A stretch of DNA of 64,000 nt from JBNKFV01 sp050289485 (GTDB lineage Bacteria > Pseudomonadota > Gammaproteobacteria > Pseudomonadales > Cellvibrionaceae). Positions 27,422-36,539 of this stretch are shown one piece after another (within the stretch, counting starts at the first letter, position 1; every line of letters starts with the position of its first letter). The translations under genes and the position numbers were made by a program. The stretch spans positions 1 through 64,000 of the forward strand of contig JBNKFV010000016.1 of the NCBI GenBank assembly GCA_050289485.1, given 5' to 3'. The notes beneath the pieces are model-generated. The model was not told the origin of the DNA. It ran no database searches and worked only from the letters and a program-made list of their open reading frames with translations.

Positions 27422-27437
27422 TATCCTTATTTTGGAT
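27422..27437. promoter_or_regulatory. Second, 7-bp-spaced HipB-like operator
   Basis: TATCC and GGAT separated by 7 bp rather than 8, located 130 bp upstream of hipB. The intervening 27313-27421 stretch is very AT-rich and should hold the hipBA promoter. The non-standard spacing lowers confidence. Confidence 0.4.
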
Positions 27438-27613
27438 CTTTATGATGTTAAATGAATGTATTGATGGTAACAGCGGCGTGATAGGTTCTTAGCCAAAACG
27501 TGATAAACCTTTCATTTTGGTCTTTGCCGCCGTTCTCGATTTTTTGCATACTGAGCGCCTCGCCTGAGGTAACCATATACCTATAGGGAAACTGGAAAAT
27601 TAAGGAAAACCGA

Positions 27614-29050
27614 ATGAAAAAAGCCCTTGTAGTCTGTCTTGTTCTCATTGTTGCCATCGTCTTACTGCCTTTCTATGGCGGCATCAGAGCAAAGCAAGCC
27701 ATGGATGATTATGTTGCCGCCATTAACGACGCCCCTGGCTACCACGCCACGATCGATTCTTACGAGAATACTTGGCTAACCACCGATGCGGTATTGAAGG
27801 TGTCGCTGACTTTCCCAAAAGTGGAAGGGGAGACAGAATCCATCGATCTTCCAGTGATTATCGCCATGCAGCACGGTCCATTATTGGTCGACAGTGATGA
27901 CATGTTTGGTTGGTTTAACTTTTCTGCCAGGTTATCGCAAGAACACTCTGATTTTCTGAAGAAATACCTGGTGACGGAAGAGGAAGGCGAGGTAATTCAA
28001 ACTCTAGGCCAGATGGATCTATTGGGTAATTTGCATTTTGAGCAGGTGGTTCAGGCCTTCTCCTATAAAGATGACTCGACCTCGGTAACCTTTGCTGGTC
28101 TGGATGCCAGAGGTGTGCTTAGTCGTGATCGCATGCTTGATATCAGTGGCTCGATGGGTGAGTTGCACGCGGTGGCCAAAGGTGCCTTTTCGATGGATAT
28201 GGATGCCTCCAGTTTCACCAGCATTGCAGATTACAGCCGCGTTATTTCCGGCGCGAACCTTATGCCATCTAGCACAACGTATAAGCTGCCAACACTCAAA
28301 ATGGTGAGCGAGGGTGAGCTGGTGGAGCTCCGCGATCTCTCTTTGAGTGTTGATGTTACCTTGCCAGAAGACGGTAGCGTAATGGATATGAAAATGCTCA
28401 TGGCGATTGCAAGCATGCAATTACCCAACGAAGAGATACGTGACCTCGCCGTAAATTTTAGTTACGACCGTATCAGCACTGAACTGGTTAAAGCCTACAT
28501 GAAACTTTTCAGTGAGCAGATGGAAGCCCCGGTGGCGGAGCCAGCGTTTGCCAAGTATATGTCGCCTGAGGTGATTGCTGAAACCCTTGCCAAAAAGCCA
28601 GGATTTTCCGTTCAGAAGCTGACCTTCAGCGTGCCGGAAGGTCGGTTTGACGGCAATATGTCGGTTGCGTTGTCACTGCCAGAAGGTGCAGATGGCAATA
28701 TGCTGATGCAGAACCCTCTGATGATGGTTAATTCGGTAACTGTTACCAGTAACCTGCAGGTAGAGCGCGCACTGTTTGATCGTATAGTGGAGTCGCGTGC
28801 ACGCAATACAATTGAAGCCCAATTAGCCATGCAGGGCGCGGAAGGGGAGCCCGCGACTTACACGGAAGAGGAAATCGAACAGACCGTCAAAATGAATGCG
28901 GCTAACACCACTGCAATGCTGCTGCAACAGGGATTGATTGCCGAAGAAGGTGATCTATATGTGTTGAATATGAAAGTAGAAAATGGCACTGCGTTGGTTA
29001 ACGGTGTTTCTATGCCGCTGCCCCTTGGAGCGCTAATGGGCGGTAGCTAA
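27614..29050 (+). CDS. DUF945 (YdgA-like) family protein
   Basis: 478 residues with an N-terminal signal anchor (VVCLVLIVAIVLLPFYGGI). The segments RAKQAMDDYVAAIN and SYENTWLTTDAVLKV are typical of DUF945 proteins such as E. coli YdgA. The remainder is beta-rich and predicted periplasmic; VVDSDDMFGWFNF and GLDARGV recur in the family. Function unknown, probably envelope-associated. It stands alone between hipBA and the marR gene. Confidence 0.82.
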   Translation: MKKALVVCLVLIVAIVLLPFYGGIRAKQAMDDYVAAINDAPGYHATIDSYENTWLTTDAVLKVSLTFPKVEGETESIDLPVIIAMQHGPLLVDSDDMFGWFNFSARLSQEHSDFLKKYLVTEEEGEVIQTLGQMDLLGNLHFEQVVQAFSYKDDSTSVTFAGLDARGVLSRDRMLDISGSMGELHAVAKGAFSMDMDASSFTSIADYSRVISGANLMPSSTTYKLPTLKMVSEGELVELRDLSLSVDVTLPEDGSVMDMKMLMAIASMQLPNEEIRDLAVNFSYDRISTELVKAYMKLFSEQMEAPVAEPAFAKYMSPEVIAETLAKKPGFSVQKLTFSVPEGRFDGNMSVALSLPEGADGNMLMQNPLMMVNSVTVTSNLQVERALFDRIVESRARNTIEAQLAMQGAEGEPATYTEEEIEQTVKMNAANTTAMLLQQGLIAEEGDLYVLNMKVENGTALVNGVSMPLPLGALMGGS

Positions 29051-29237
29051 TAGCTGCTGCGGTACGAGTGGCAGATGTTTTGGGGCTGCCACTCGCTGTT
29101 GTTTGCAACATGTCAGCCGAGTGTTGGGTCTGTTTCAAGCCTTGGCAATGGCATCTTTGTCGGTATATATTCCCATTCTTGTTACTGCTCGTTAATACAG
29201 GCGAGCTACTGTATTTACACGCCCTAAGGGGATTAAA

Positions 29238-29759
29238 TTGAAAGTGTCGGCCAATCAACCGTCTAGCGACACCGTTAGTGACATGGAGTCTCGCCTGCGA
29301 GAAGACGATCATCATTCTATTCGCCTCTGGCTGCGCCTGCTCACTTGCTCCAGCATGATTGAAAAGCAATTGCGTGATTTATTGCGTGAAGACTTTGGCA
29401 CCACGTTGCCACGGTTTGATTTTATGGCGCAGCTACACCGTCAGCCAGATGGTTTAATGATGGGTGAATTGTCTGAGTTAATGATGGTATCTGGTGGTAA
29501 CGTATCGGCCATTGCCACGCAGCTAATTAAAGAAAAACTGATCGTTAAGAAAAATTTGCCAACAGATCGTCGTGCGTTTGTGGTTAAGCTGACTGCAAAA
29601 GGCAGGCGTACGTTTGAAGAGATGGCCAAGCACCATGAGGCATGGATTGTAGGGCTATTTGGTGAACTCGATATTACTGAGATCGACGAGCTCACTCAGC
29701 GGCTCGGCAAGTTAAAGCAGGTAATCAGCAAGCCAGCCCATAAAAAGAAAAATCTCTAA
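29238..29759 (+). CDS. MarR family transcriptional regulator of the aromatic cluster
   Basis: 173 residues from a TTG with AAGGGG 5-6 nt upstream; an ATG at 29283 is an alternative. The winged helix-turn-helix spans about 60-135, with LPRFDFMAQLHRQPDGLMMGELSELMMVSGGNVSAIATQLIKEKL and the wing KKNLPTDRRAFVVKLT. MarR proteins are usually repressors released by aromatic carboxylates or their CoA esters. It is convergent with the hydroxylase gene. The paired TTTAAG operators upstream of that gene and of the thioesterase gene are its likely targets, by inference. Confidence 0.88.
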   Translation: MKVSANQPSSDTVSDMESRLREDDHHSIRLWLRLLTCSSMIEKQLRDLLREDFGTTLPRFDFMAQLHRQPDGLMMGELSELMMVSGGNVSAIATQLIKEKLIVKKNLPTDRRAFVVKLTAKGRRTFEEMAKHHEAWIVGLFGELDITEIDELTQRLGKLKQVISKPAHKKKNL

Positions 29760-29847
29760 CGCGTTTAAGCGTTATTTTTCACTACCTGGGAATCAGCTGC
29801 GGGGCTATTGTGGATCTGTAATCCCAGTTTTTAATCCGCCAAAAGTT

Positions 29848-29873
29848 AAAAGCTGCCAAAAAAGGCAGCTTTT
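29848..29873. terminator. Bidirectional terminator between marR and hydroxylase genes
   Basis: AAAAGCTGCC and GGCAGCTTTT form a perfect 10-bp stem around A6, between two convergent genes. Confidence 0.88.
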
Positions 29874-29891
29874 ATAACACGTTTCAGTCAC

Positions 29892-32219
29892 TTAATGGTC
29901 GAGCGGGCTTTCACTTTGTCGGTGAGCCAAGATCTCAAACTGAGCCAGACCAGTAGCGTATTGCTTAGGTGGATTTACACCAATGCCGTGATAGCCTTCT
30001 TGCGCCGCTGCTCGTAGTGTCCAGTTTGGATCTGCCAGGTGCGGGCGACCCAGTGCCACCAGATCGGCACGTCCAGCAGCAACAATGCTGTTTACGTGAT
30101 CAACCTCATAAATGTTGCCAACCGCAATCGTTGGTACATTGAGTTCGTTGCGAATTGTGTCTGACAGCGGTGTTTGGAACATGCGTCCTGGGCGTGGTTT
30201 TTGGTCCGGTGACACCTCACCACTCGATACGTGAATAATATCCGCGCCGGCGTCTTTAAAGGCTTTGGCAATTATCACTGAATCAGCCTCAGTAATGCCT
30301 TCGTCACCCATCCAATCATGTGCAGAGATACGCACAGAAATGGGCTTTTCTGCAGGCCACACTTCACGCACCGCGGCGAAGACTTCCAGTGGATAACGCA
30401 ACCGATTTACCAAAGAACCGCCGTACTCATCGTTGCGATTATTGAGCAGCGGCGTGATAAAGGCCGATAACAAATGGCCATGGGCGGCATGTAGTTCTAT
30501 TGCATCAAAGCCTGCTCGCGCAGCGCGTTGTGTTGCTTCTACAAATTGAGCTTTTAAACTCTCCATTTGCGCCGGTGTTGCTGCTTCCGGTACTTGTGAA
30601 TCTGCGCTGTAGGCAATTGCACTGGCTGATACTAAGGGCCAGGCTTCAGTGGCTGGTAAGGGCTTATGCTGCATGGGGTTATCGTTTTCCCAAGGGCAGT
30701 ACACAGCACCTTTTGCACCGCCGTGCCCAATCTGCGCCGCGATTTTTGCTTGAGTATTCGCGTGGGTGAAATCAACAATACGTTTCCACGCAGCTTCCTG
30801 CTCGTCATTCCAAAGGCCGGCACAGCCTTTGGTGAGGCGTGATTCTGGCGAAATATGTGTCATCTCGGTAATGACCAATCCAGCGCCACCTTTGGCTAAT
30901 GCGCCGTAGTGAGCAAGATGCCAGTCGCCGGGTACACCCTCTGTTGCACTGTAGGTTGCTAAAGGAGGCACAACCACACGATTTTGTAGTGTGAGTTTAC
31001 CTAGTTGATAAGGCAAAAACATCGGTGGGATAGCGGTTTCGCTCGGTTTACCCAGGGCTTTGCTGGCCAAGTGCTTTTCGAGACCATCAAGCCATGCCTT
31101 ATCACGTAAGCGCAGGTTTTCATGGCTAACGCGCTCACTTCGCGTAAGCATAGAATAATTAAACTGTTTGAGATCAAACGCTTCGGCGTAGCGGGGCACA
31201 TTTTCGAACCAGGTCATTGCGTTAATGGCAGCATTTTGTAAACGCAGCACTTCAAGTTCACGTTCTTTTTGATAGGCCTGTAAGGCTTCTTTTAACGTTG
31301 CATCTTTGTCGAGATGATTTGCCAGTGAAATGGCATCTTCGAGGCCCAGCTTGGTGCCCGAGCCAATTGAAAAGTGAGCGGTGTGGGCGGCATCGCCAAT
31401 TAGCACAATGCGATCATCCAGCACCCAGTTGCGGCAGAACACCTGTGGAAAGTGAATCCAGGCAGATCCGCGAATATGAGCCGAGTTAGTTAGCAGATCG
31501 TGGCCATCCAAGTATTTTTCGAATACTTTACGGCAGGTTTCAGCGCTTTCTTCGTGGGTCATGTGTTCAAAACCAAACGCTTCATACACATCGGGGTTAC
31601 ATTCCACGATGAAAGTAGATGTTTCATCGTCAAATTGGTAAGCGTGTACCCAGATCCAGCCGTGTTCGGTTTTTTCGAAAATAAAGGTAAAGGCGTCGCG
31701 AAATTTTTGTTTGGTGCCTAACCACACAAAATGGTTTTTACGGGTTTCGATACTGGTTTTGAACGCTTTCGCATAGGTATTTCGAATTTTTGAATTCAAA
31801 CCATCGGCAGCTACAATCAAGTCAGCATCGGCAAACCTGGTATTCAAGTCTGCCACCTCAAATTCCTGCTCAAAGTGCAGCTCCACACCCAGCTCTTTGG
31901 CCCGGTCATAAAGTACTTCTAGCATGCGTTTACGGCCTAGGCCGATAAAACCATGACCATCAGAGCGCTCCACTTCACCGTTTACATAGCAGTCAATCAG
32001 ATCCCAGTGAATGAACTCATTTTTGACGGTTTCTGCACTGACTGGGTCGTTCTTGTAGAGGTTTTCCAGGGTTTGATCCGAGAACACGACTCCCCACCCA
32101 AATGTATCGCCAGGGCGATTGCGTTCGCAGACGTGAACTTCATGATTTGGGTCTTTTAGTTTCATGGAAATCGCCAAATACAATCCAGATGGGCCACCGC
32201 CAAGACAGATAATTTTCAT
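29892..32219 (-). CDS. Bifunctional salicylyl-CoA 5-hydroxylase / anthraniloyl-CoA monooxygenase-type flavoprotein with OYE domain
   Basis: Two-domain flavoenzyme, 775 residues from the ATG at 32219 (GGAGA upstream); 20 upstream codons are rejected because the FAD motif MKIICLGGGPSGLYLAI should open the protein. Domain 1 (about 1-380) is a class A FAD monooxygenase with DLIVAADGLNSKIR and LIGDAAHTAHFSIGSG. Domain 2 (about 400-770) is an old yellow enzyme-type reductase (GHGGAKG, AIELHAAHGHLLSAFITPLL). Fused enzymes of this kind hydroxylate salicylyl-CoA at C5 or hydroxylate and reduce anthraniloyl-CoA. The neighbouring thioesterase and gentisate-type dioxygenase favour 5-hydroxylation, but the substrate is unproven. 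Confidence 0.88.
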   Translation of the reverse strand: MKIICLGGGPSGLYLAISMKLKDPNHEVHVCERNRPGDTFGWGVVFSDQTLENLYKNDPVSAETVKNEFIHWDLIDCYVNGEVERSDGHGFIGLGRKRMLEVLYDRAKELGVELHFEQEFEVADLNTRFADADLIVAADGLNSKIRNTYAKAFKTSIETRKNHFVWLGTKQKFRDAFTFIFEKTEHGWIWVHAYQFDDETSTFIVECNPDVYEAFGFEHMTHEESAETCRKVFEKYLDGHDLLTNSAHIRGSAWIHFPQVFCRNWVLDDRIVLIGDAAHTAHFSIGSGTKLGLEDAISLANHLDKDATLKEALQAYQKERELEVLRLQNAAINAMTWFENVPRYAEAFDLKQFNYSMLTRSERVSHENLRLRDKAWLDGLEKHLASKALGKPSETAIPPMFLPYQLGKLTLQNRVVVPPLATYSATEGVPGDWHLAHYGALAKGGAGLVITEMTHISPESRLTKGCAGLWNDEQEAAWKRIVDFTHANTQAKIAAQIGHGGAKGAVYCPWENDNPMQHKPLPATEAWPLVSASAIAYSADSQVPEAATPAQMESLKAQFVEATQRAARAGFDAIELHAAHGHLLSAFITPLLNNRNDEYGGSLVNRLRYPLEVFAAVREVWPAEKPISVRISAHDWMGDEGITEADSVIIAKAFKDAGADIIHVSSGEVSPDQKPRPGRMFQTPLSDTIRNELNVPTIAVGNIYEVDHVNSIVAAGRADLVALGRPHLADPNWTLRAAAQEGYHGIGVNPPKQYATGLAQFEILAHRQSESPLDH

Positions 32220-32287
32220 ATTGCGTGTTCTCCAGGTGTTAGGGCCAATATCATTTATAGCGCAGCTCAAACCAATCATAAAATTAC

Positions 32288-32338
32288 TTTAAGCTTAAAA
32301 TATTTGCTCAATCATACACAATATATTTTAAGTTTAAA
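32288..32338 (-). promoter_or_regulatory. Hydroxylase promoter with two MarR-type operators
   Basis: Two palindromes, TTTAAGCTTAAA (32288-32299) and TTTAAGTTTAAA (32327-32338), have centres 39 bp apart. On the minus strand a -10-like TATGAT (32311-32316) lies between them, within ATTGTGTATGAT. One operator would therefore overlap the -35 region and the other the start of transcription. The arrangement fits repression by the MarR protein of this cluster. Confidence 0.7.
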
Positions 32339-32341
32339 ATA

Positions 32342-32686
32342 GGTTTGCAAGGTAATTATTCTTAACTCTGTAGAAGGGTGTGACGATAACGTTGGTCGCC
32401 GTATGGGATTATTCGGACAGCGCCGAGCAGGCGCGCGGATATGAAGAAGATGAAAAAGCCGGTTACGCTGCCAGGCAGTCAGCAATACCTCCGGTTATAT
32501 CGGGCATCGCTCACCTGGGCCACAGGGGTATATCTTGCTCGTTCTTGCACAAAGGCATCTGTATTTTCAGCCTCAGAATACCTTTCAAAACGTCTGTTTG
32601 AGCGGCTTTTTTGACGGACGTTTTTCCATGATTTTGCCCCTAATAAATTCTAAAAACACTCCGCGGGGCCCATAAGATAGAGGTTT
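32342..32686. other. Middle of the hydroxylase–thioesterase intergenic region
   Basis: About 350 bp between the two operator pairs with no supported gene. A 73-codon plus-strand frame at 32380-32601 has no ribosome binding site or recognisable similarity. Apart from the hairpin at 32587-32625 nothing else is seen; it may be the remnant of a lost gene. Confidence 0.4.
32587..32625. terminator. Hairpin with T run in the hydroxylase–thioesterase gap
   Basis: AAAACGTCTGT pairs with ACGGACGTTTT (one G-T pair) and is followed by TTTT. It separates the two divergent operator regions. No gene ends just before it on the plus strand, so it may isolate the thioesterase promoter from upstream transcription or mark a lost gene. 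Confidence 0.55.
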
Positions 32687-32693
32687 ATAACTA

Positions 32694-32760
32694 TTTAAGC
32701 TTAAAATATTCGAAGATTTCTGGTGCAAATGCTTTAAGTTTAAAATAAATTGTGTATCAT
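32694..32760 (+). promoter_or_regulatory. Thioesterase-operon promoter with two MarR-type operators
   Basis: TTTAAGCTTAAA (32694-32705) and TTTAAGTTTAAA (32733-32744) again have centres 39 bp apart. The proximal copy overlaps the -35 position of a promoter whose -10 is TATCAT (32755-32760) in ATTGTGTATCAT. That core promoter block matches the oppositely oriented one before the hydroxylase gene almost base for base. Confidence 0.72.
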
Positions 32761-32855
32761 GCCCTTCAAGACTGGTGACAAAGGGGTAGGTGATGCTGAT
32801 AGAGCCGCTTTTTCGTCGATGCAGCCTCGAAATAGTGAATGAACGAGATTGATGT

Positions 32856-33269
32856 ATGGCAACCACTTATAAAAAAACCTGGAAAGTAAAGTTCGCCGAG
32901 TGCGATATCGCGGGAATTGTTTTCTACCCCCGTTATTTGGAAATGGTCAACTTTGTGGTTGAAGAATGGCTGGAAGATATGGATTGGTCATTTTACATGA
33001 TGCATGCCGAACGCCATGAAGGGTTGCCCACTAAATCAGTGGCATGTGATTTTTCGTCCCCTAGCAAAATAGGTGATGAGCTTAATTTTGAATTAAGTAT
33101 TGCAGCGCTGGGGAAAAGCTCTCTCACGTTGTGTGTAACGGCTTTTAATGGCGACGCGCTGGTGTTTAAAGCGACTAATGTACTGGTTTATGTCACCTTG
33201 ACTCAGCCGATTAAAAGCATACCCATACCCGACGAATTACGTGAGCGTATGCTGCCTTACGTAGCGTGA
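32856..33269 (+). CDS. Acyl-CoA thioesterase, 4-hydroxybenzoyl-CoA thioesterase family
   Basis: Hot-dog fold thioesterase, 137 residues. The 4HBT signature is KFAECDIAGIVFYPRYLEMVN, whose Asp17 is the catalytic carboxylate of the Pseudomonas-type enzymes. In context it would release the free hydroxybenzoate (for example gentisate) from the CoA ester made by the fused hydroxylase. First gene of a plus-strand operon running to the maleate isomerase. The ribosome binding site is weak. Confidence 0.88.
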   Translation: MATTYKKTWKVKFAECDIAGIVFYPRYLEMVNFVVEEWLEDMDWSFYMMHAERHEGLPTKSVACDFSSPSKIGDELNFELSIAALGKSSLTLCVTAFNGDALVFKATNVLVYVTLTQPIKSIPIPDELRERMLPYVA

Positions 33270-33303
33270 ACAAAAGTAGTCAACTGAGTAAACAGGTGCA
33301 AGA

Positions 33304-34320
33304 ATGACGGAATATCCAACCTTTAAAGCCGCTGCAGTACAAGCGTCGCCAGTGTTTATGAACGCCGACGCTACCGTTGATAAAGCATGCTCATTAATTC
33401 GTGAAGCCGCTGAAAATGGCGCAAAGCTGGTTGCCTTTCCTGAAGTCTTTATTCCAGCTTACCCGTATTGGAGCTGGATAATCAGCCCGGTCGAAGCCAG
33501 TGGATTGTTTGAAATACTGTATAAAAACAGTATCACTGTCGATGGGCCAGAAGTAAAACGCTTGTGTGCGGCAGCTAAGAAGAATGCATGTTATGTGGTC
33601 ATTGGTATTAACGAAAAAGACCCGCAGCGCATGGGTACGCTGTTTAATACCAACCTGATTATCGGGCCCGATGGCACATTAATTGGCCGTCACCGTAAAT
33701 TGGTACCTACCTGGGCAGAAAAGCTGACCTGGAGCGGTGGTGACGGCTCCTCATTAAAAGTCTACGACACCGACATTGGCCCATTGGGCACACTCGCCTG
33801 CGGCGAGAACACTAATCCATTAGCGCGCTTTACCCTGCTGGCTCAAGGCGAACTGGTGCATGTTGCCAACTATATTGGCTTGCCGGTAGCACCAAAAGAT
33901 TACGACATGGCAGAAGCGATCAAACTGCGCGCTGCTACCCATGCGTTTGAAGGCAAGCTGTTTACGATAGTTTCCTGTTCCACCATCTCTGAAGAAATGA
34001 TTCAGTATTTGGAAAAATACTGTCCCAACGCACGCGCATTATTAGAGCGTAAGAGTTCTGCCTTTTCAGGCGTAATAGGCCCAGATGGTAGGGTGGTGGG
34101 CGACAGCCTGATCGACGACGAAGGCATTGTTTATGCCGACATCGATTTAAACAAGTGCATCCAACCAAAACAGATGCACGATATATTGGGGCACTACAAT
34201 CGCTTCGATATCTTTAAGGTTACGGTTAACAATCAGCCATTAACACCCGTAACCTTTGGCCAGGTACCCAGTGCTGAGCCGTTTGCAACACCTTTGGCTG
34301 ATGATCACGACGAAGAATAA
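33304..34320 (+). CDS. Nitrilase (carbon-nitrogen hydrolase)
   Basis: 338 residues with the complete nitrilase-superfamily triad: Glu47 (AFPEVFIPAYPYW), Lys132 (RHRKLVPT) and Cys166 (LACGENTNPLARF). The CGENTNPLAR form and length mark a true nitrilase-branch enzyme that converts a nitrile to a carboxylate and ammonia, rather than an amidase. AGGTG precedes the ATG. Its presence inside a gentisate-type operon suggests an aromatic or arylaliphatic nitrile entering the pathway, or an unusual C-N hydrolysis step. Confidence 0.9.
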   Translation: MTEYPTFKAAAVQASPVFMNADATVDKACSLIREAAENGAKLVAFPEVFIPAYPYWSWIISPVEASGLFEILYKNSITVDGPEVKRLCAAAKKNACYVVIGINEKDPQRMGTLFNTNLIIGPDGTLIGRHRKLVPTWAEKLTWSGGDGSSLKVYDTDIGPLGTLACGENTNPLARFTLLAQGELVHVANYIGLPVAPKDYDMAEAIKLRAATHAFEGKLFTIVSCSTISEEMIQYLEKYCPNARALLERKSSAFSGVIGPDGRVVGDSLIDDEGIVYADIDLNKCIQPKQMHDILGHYNRFDIFKVTVNNQPLTPVTFGQVPSAEPFATPLADDHDEE

Positions 34321-34376
34321 ATTACATTTTCAAATCGCGGGTTAAGTAGCATCACTTATTTACTCGGAGCGTCATT

Positions 34377-35528
34377 ATGAATACAACGGACACAACATTT
34401 AAAAACTACGCCGAAGACCCCAGAGACGATGTAAGAGGGCGGTCGCGTGTTAGAGATACACAAGAATTAGTCGATTACTACGCAGAACTGGAGAACGTAA
34501 GTACCACGGCCTTTTGGCGTAAAGCGAATGATATTGAACCGTGGGAACCTGTCACACGGTATCAGCCGACGATTTGGCGCTACGACGATATGCGACCACT
34601 GGTACTTAAGTCTGCCGAACTGGTAAAGCCCGAGGAGGCAGGTCGACGGGTAGTGGTGTTGGTGAATAACTCCGACGCAGGGCGTCAGCATACCGCAGCG
34701 GTAGGCTGGTTGTTCAGCGGTTTGCAGGTAATGAAACCTGGCGAAATTACACCCGCCCATAAACATACTGCCTCTGCACATCGTTTCATTATGGAAGGGG
34801 GTGGTGCTTACACTGTGGTGGATGGTCACCAAATTGAGCTGGGCAAATACGATTATGTGTTAACACCTTCTGGCTGCTGGCATGACCATGGCGTGGTGCA
34901 AGGCGGAAAAACCTCTATTTGGCAAGATGGTCTCGACATTCCGTTAATGAATAGTCTGGAAACCAACTTCTACGAAGTTTACGACGAAGATGCACAAAAG
35001 CCTTTGTACCCCACCAATGATATGCCCCTGTCATATGGTGGTCCCGGTTTAATACCGACAGGTATTCAGAAGTGGGACAAGCCTTACTCCCCGTTGATGA
35101 TTTACCGTTGGACGGATACTCGTGAAGCGCTATTAAACCTCGCTAAAGTTAGCGATGGTTCGCCTTTCGACGGCCATATTATGCGTTACAGCAACCCCGC
35201 TACGGGTGGTTGGGCCATGCAAACCATGGGCGCACAAATGCAAATGCTCAAGCCTGGGTTGCATACCAAGGCGCATCGGCACACCGGTAATGTGATGTAC
35301 AACTGTGCTGGCGGTAAAGGCTATACCGTGGTTAATGGCAAGCGATTCGACTGGAAAGAGAACGATATTTTCTGTGTGCCTGCCTGGACCTGGCACGAGC
35401 ATGTGAATCTGTCCGACTCCGAAGCAGCGTTCCTGTTTTCGTTTAACGATTTCCCCGTTATGGAAGCATTAGGTACTTACTTTGAGGAAGCCCTGGGCGG
35501 AACAGGCTTTCAGGAAGTCACTGAATAA
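34377..35528 (+). CDS. Gentisate 1,2-dioxygenase family ring-cleavage enzyme
   Basis: Bicupin Fe(II) dioxygenase, 383 residues. The N-terminal cupin has PAHKHTASAHRFIMEGGGAY, with ligands His128 and His130 and a third His near 169-171 (CWHDHG). The C-terminal cupin keeps a similar motif (KAHRHTGNVMYN, WHEH), so it may retain more metal ligands than usual. Gentisate enzymes cleave between C1 and C2 to give maleylpyruvate; relatives act on salicylate, 1-hydroxy-2-naphthoate or 5-substituted analogues. GGAG lies upstream of the ATG. Confidence 0.87.
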   Translation: MNTTDTTFKNYAEDPRDDVRGRSRVRDTQELVDYYAELENVSTTAFWRKANDIEPWEPVTRYQPTIWRYDDMRPLVLKSAELVKPEEAGRRVVVLVNNSDAGRQHTAAVGWLFSGLQVMKPGEITPAHKHTASAHRFIMEGGGAYTVVDGHQIELGKYDYVLTPSGCWHDHGVVQGGKTSIWQDGLDIPLMNSLETNFYEVYDEDAQKPLYPTNDMPLSYGGPGLIPTGIQKWDKPYSPLMIYRWTDTREALLNLAKVSDGSPFDGHIMRYSNPATGGWAMQTMGAQMQMLKPGLHTKAHRHTGNVMYNCAGGKGYTVVNGKRFDWKENDIFCVPAWTWHEHVNLSDSEAAFLFSFNDFPVMEALGTYFEEALGGTGFQEVTE

Positions 35529-35538
35529 AGAACTTTGT

Positions 35539-35562
35539 GGCAGCGAGTATTTGCTCGCTGCC
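35539..35562 (+). other. Intercistronic hairpin between dioxygenase and FAH genes
   Basis: GGCAGCGAG and CTCGCTGCC form a perfect 9-bp stem around TATTTG, 10 bp after the dioxygenase stop. There is no T tract, so it is more likely an mRNA-stability or processing element than a terminator. Confidence 0.55.
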
Positions 35563-35609
35563 AGATCAGATCAGTTGAAGCAGTAAATGAAGCAAAAAAG
35601 GTTATTACT

Positions 35610-36530
35610 ATGAAACTCGTCACTTATCGTTTAAATGAAGATGCGGCTCGCTTGGGGGTATTACACGAAACCAAAGTGGTTGACGTGCAAAAGTTTGGCG
35701 CAGCCAACGGTGTAGAATTCCCGTCTACGATGTTGGAGTTTATCGATCTTGGCCCAGTCGCGGTTGAGGTGCTGAAAGAGCTGCTCCAAAATGCCGAGAA
35801 AAAGCTGTTTATTGGTACCTCTGTGCCAGCCTCCAACGTAAAACTGCTGGCGCCGATTCCTCGTACCCGTAAAAATATTTACGGTATTGGTCTTAACTAT
35901 ACCGAGCACGTTGCAGAGTCTGCCCGTTCGCTGGATACCAGTAACGAGCTACCAAAAGAGCCAGTAGTTTTCAGTAAACCACCCACCACGATTATCGCTG
36001 ATGGTGACCCTATTCAACACAACGCCGAGATTACCCAGCAAATGGACTGGGAGTGTGAGCTAGGTGTGGTACTGGGTTCAAAAGCACATAACGTAGCGAA
36101 AAAAGACGCGCTGAATTACGTGTTTGGTTACACCATTGTTAACGATATCAGCGCTCGAGACTGCCGTCGTTCTGGCCAATGGATTGTGTCAAAAGGGCAG
36201 CATTCCTTTGCGCCAATGGGGCCATGTATTGTCACTGCCGATGAAATTACCGATCCGCAAGATCTCAATTTGTCACTCACCGTCAATGGTGTTGAAAAGC
36301 AAAACAGTAACACCAAATTTATGCTGTTCCGTGTTGATGACCTGATCGAAGATTTAAGCCGCGGCATGATTCTTGAGCCTGGTGATGTGATTGCCACGGG
36401 TACACCTGCAGGTGTAGGGGCAGGTCGCGATCCGCAAGAATTTATGTGGCCGGGTGATGTGGTGGAATGCACCATTGAAGGGATTGGCAAACTGTCTAAT
36501 CCTATCGTGAAAGCCAGAACTAACGGTTAA
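35610..36530 (+). CDS. FAH-family hydrolase, probable maleylpyruvate (or fumarylpyruvate) hydrolase
   Basis: 306 residues from the ATG at 35610, with AAGG 8 nt upstream; the frame extends 25 codons further without family similarity. FAH-fold marks are IYGIGLNYTEHV, the metal-site WECELGVVLG, DISARD, and GDVIATGTPAGVG. The enzyme would hydrolyse the ring-cleavage product to pyruvate and a C4 dicarboxylate. Because the next gene is a maleate isomerase and no glutathione-dependent maleylpyruvate isomerase is present, direct maleylpyruvate hydrolysis to maleate is the best inference. Confidence 0.87.
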   Translation: MKLVTYRLNEDAARLGVLHETKVVDVQKFGAANGVEFPSTMLEFIDLGPVAVEVLKELLQNAEKKLFIGTSVPASNVKLLAPIPRTRKNIYGIGLNYTEHVAESARSLDTSNELPKEPVVFSKPPTTIIADGDPIQHNAEITQQMDWECELGVVLGSKAHNVAKKDALNYVFGYTIVNDISARDCRRSGQWIVSKGQHSFAPMGPCIVTADEITDPQDLNLSLTVNGVEKQNSNTKFMLFRVDDLIEDLSRGMILEPGDVIATGTPAGVGAGRDPQEFMWPGDVVECTIEGIGKLSNPIVKARTNG

Positions 36531-36539
36531 GGGGTCAGC

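Noticed and set aside
32380..32601. 73-codon plus-strand ORF in the MarR-controlled intergenic region
   Set aside because: No ribosome binding site, no family similarity, and it runs into a terminator-like hairpin. Treated as intergenic.
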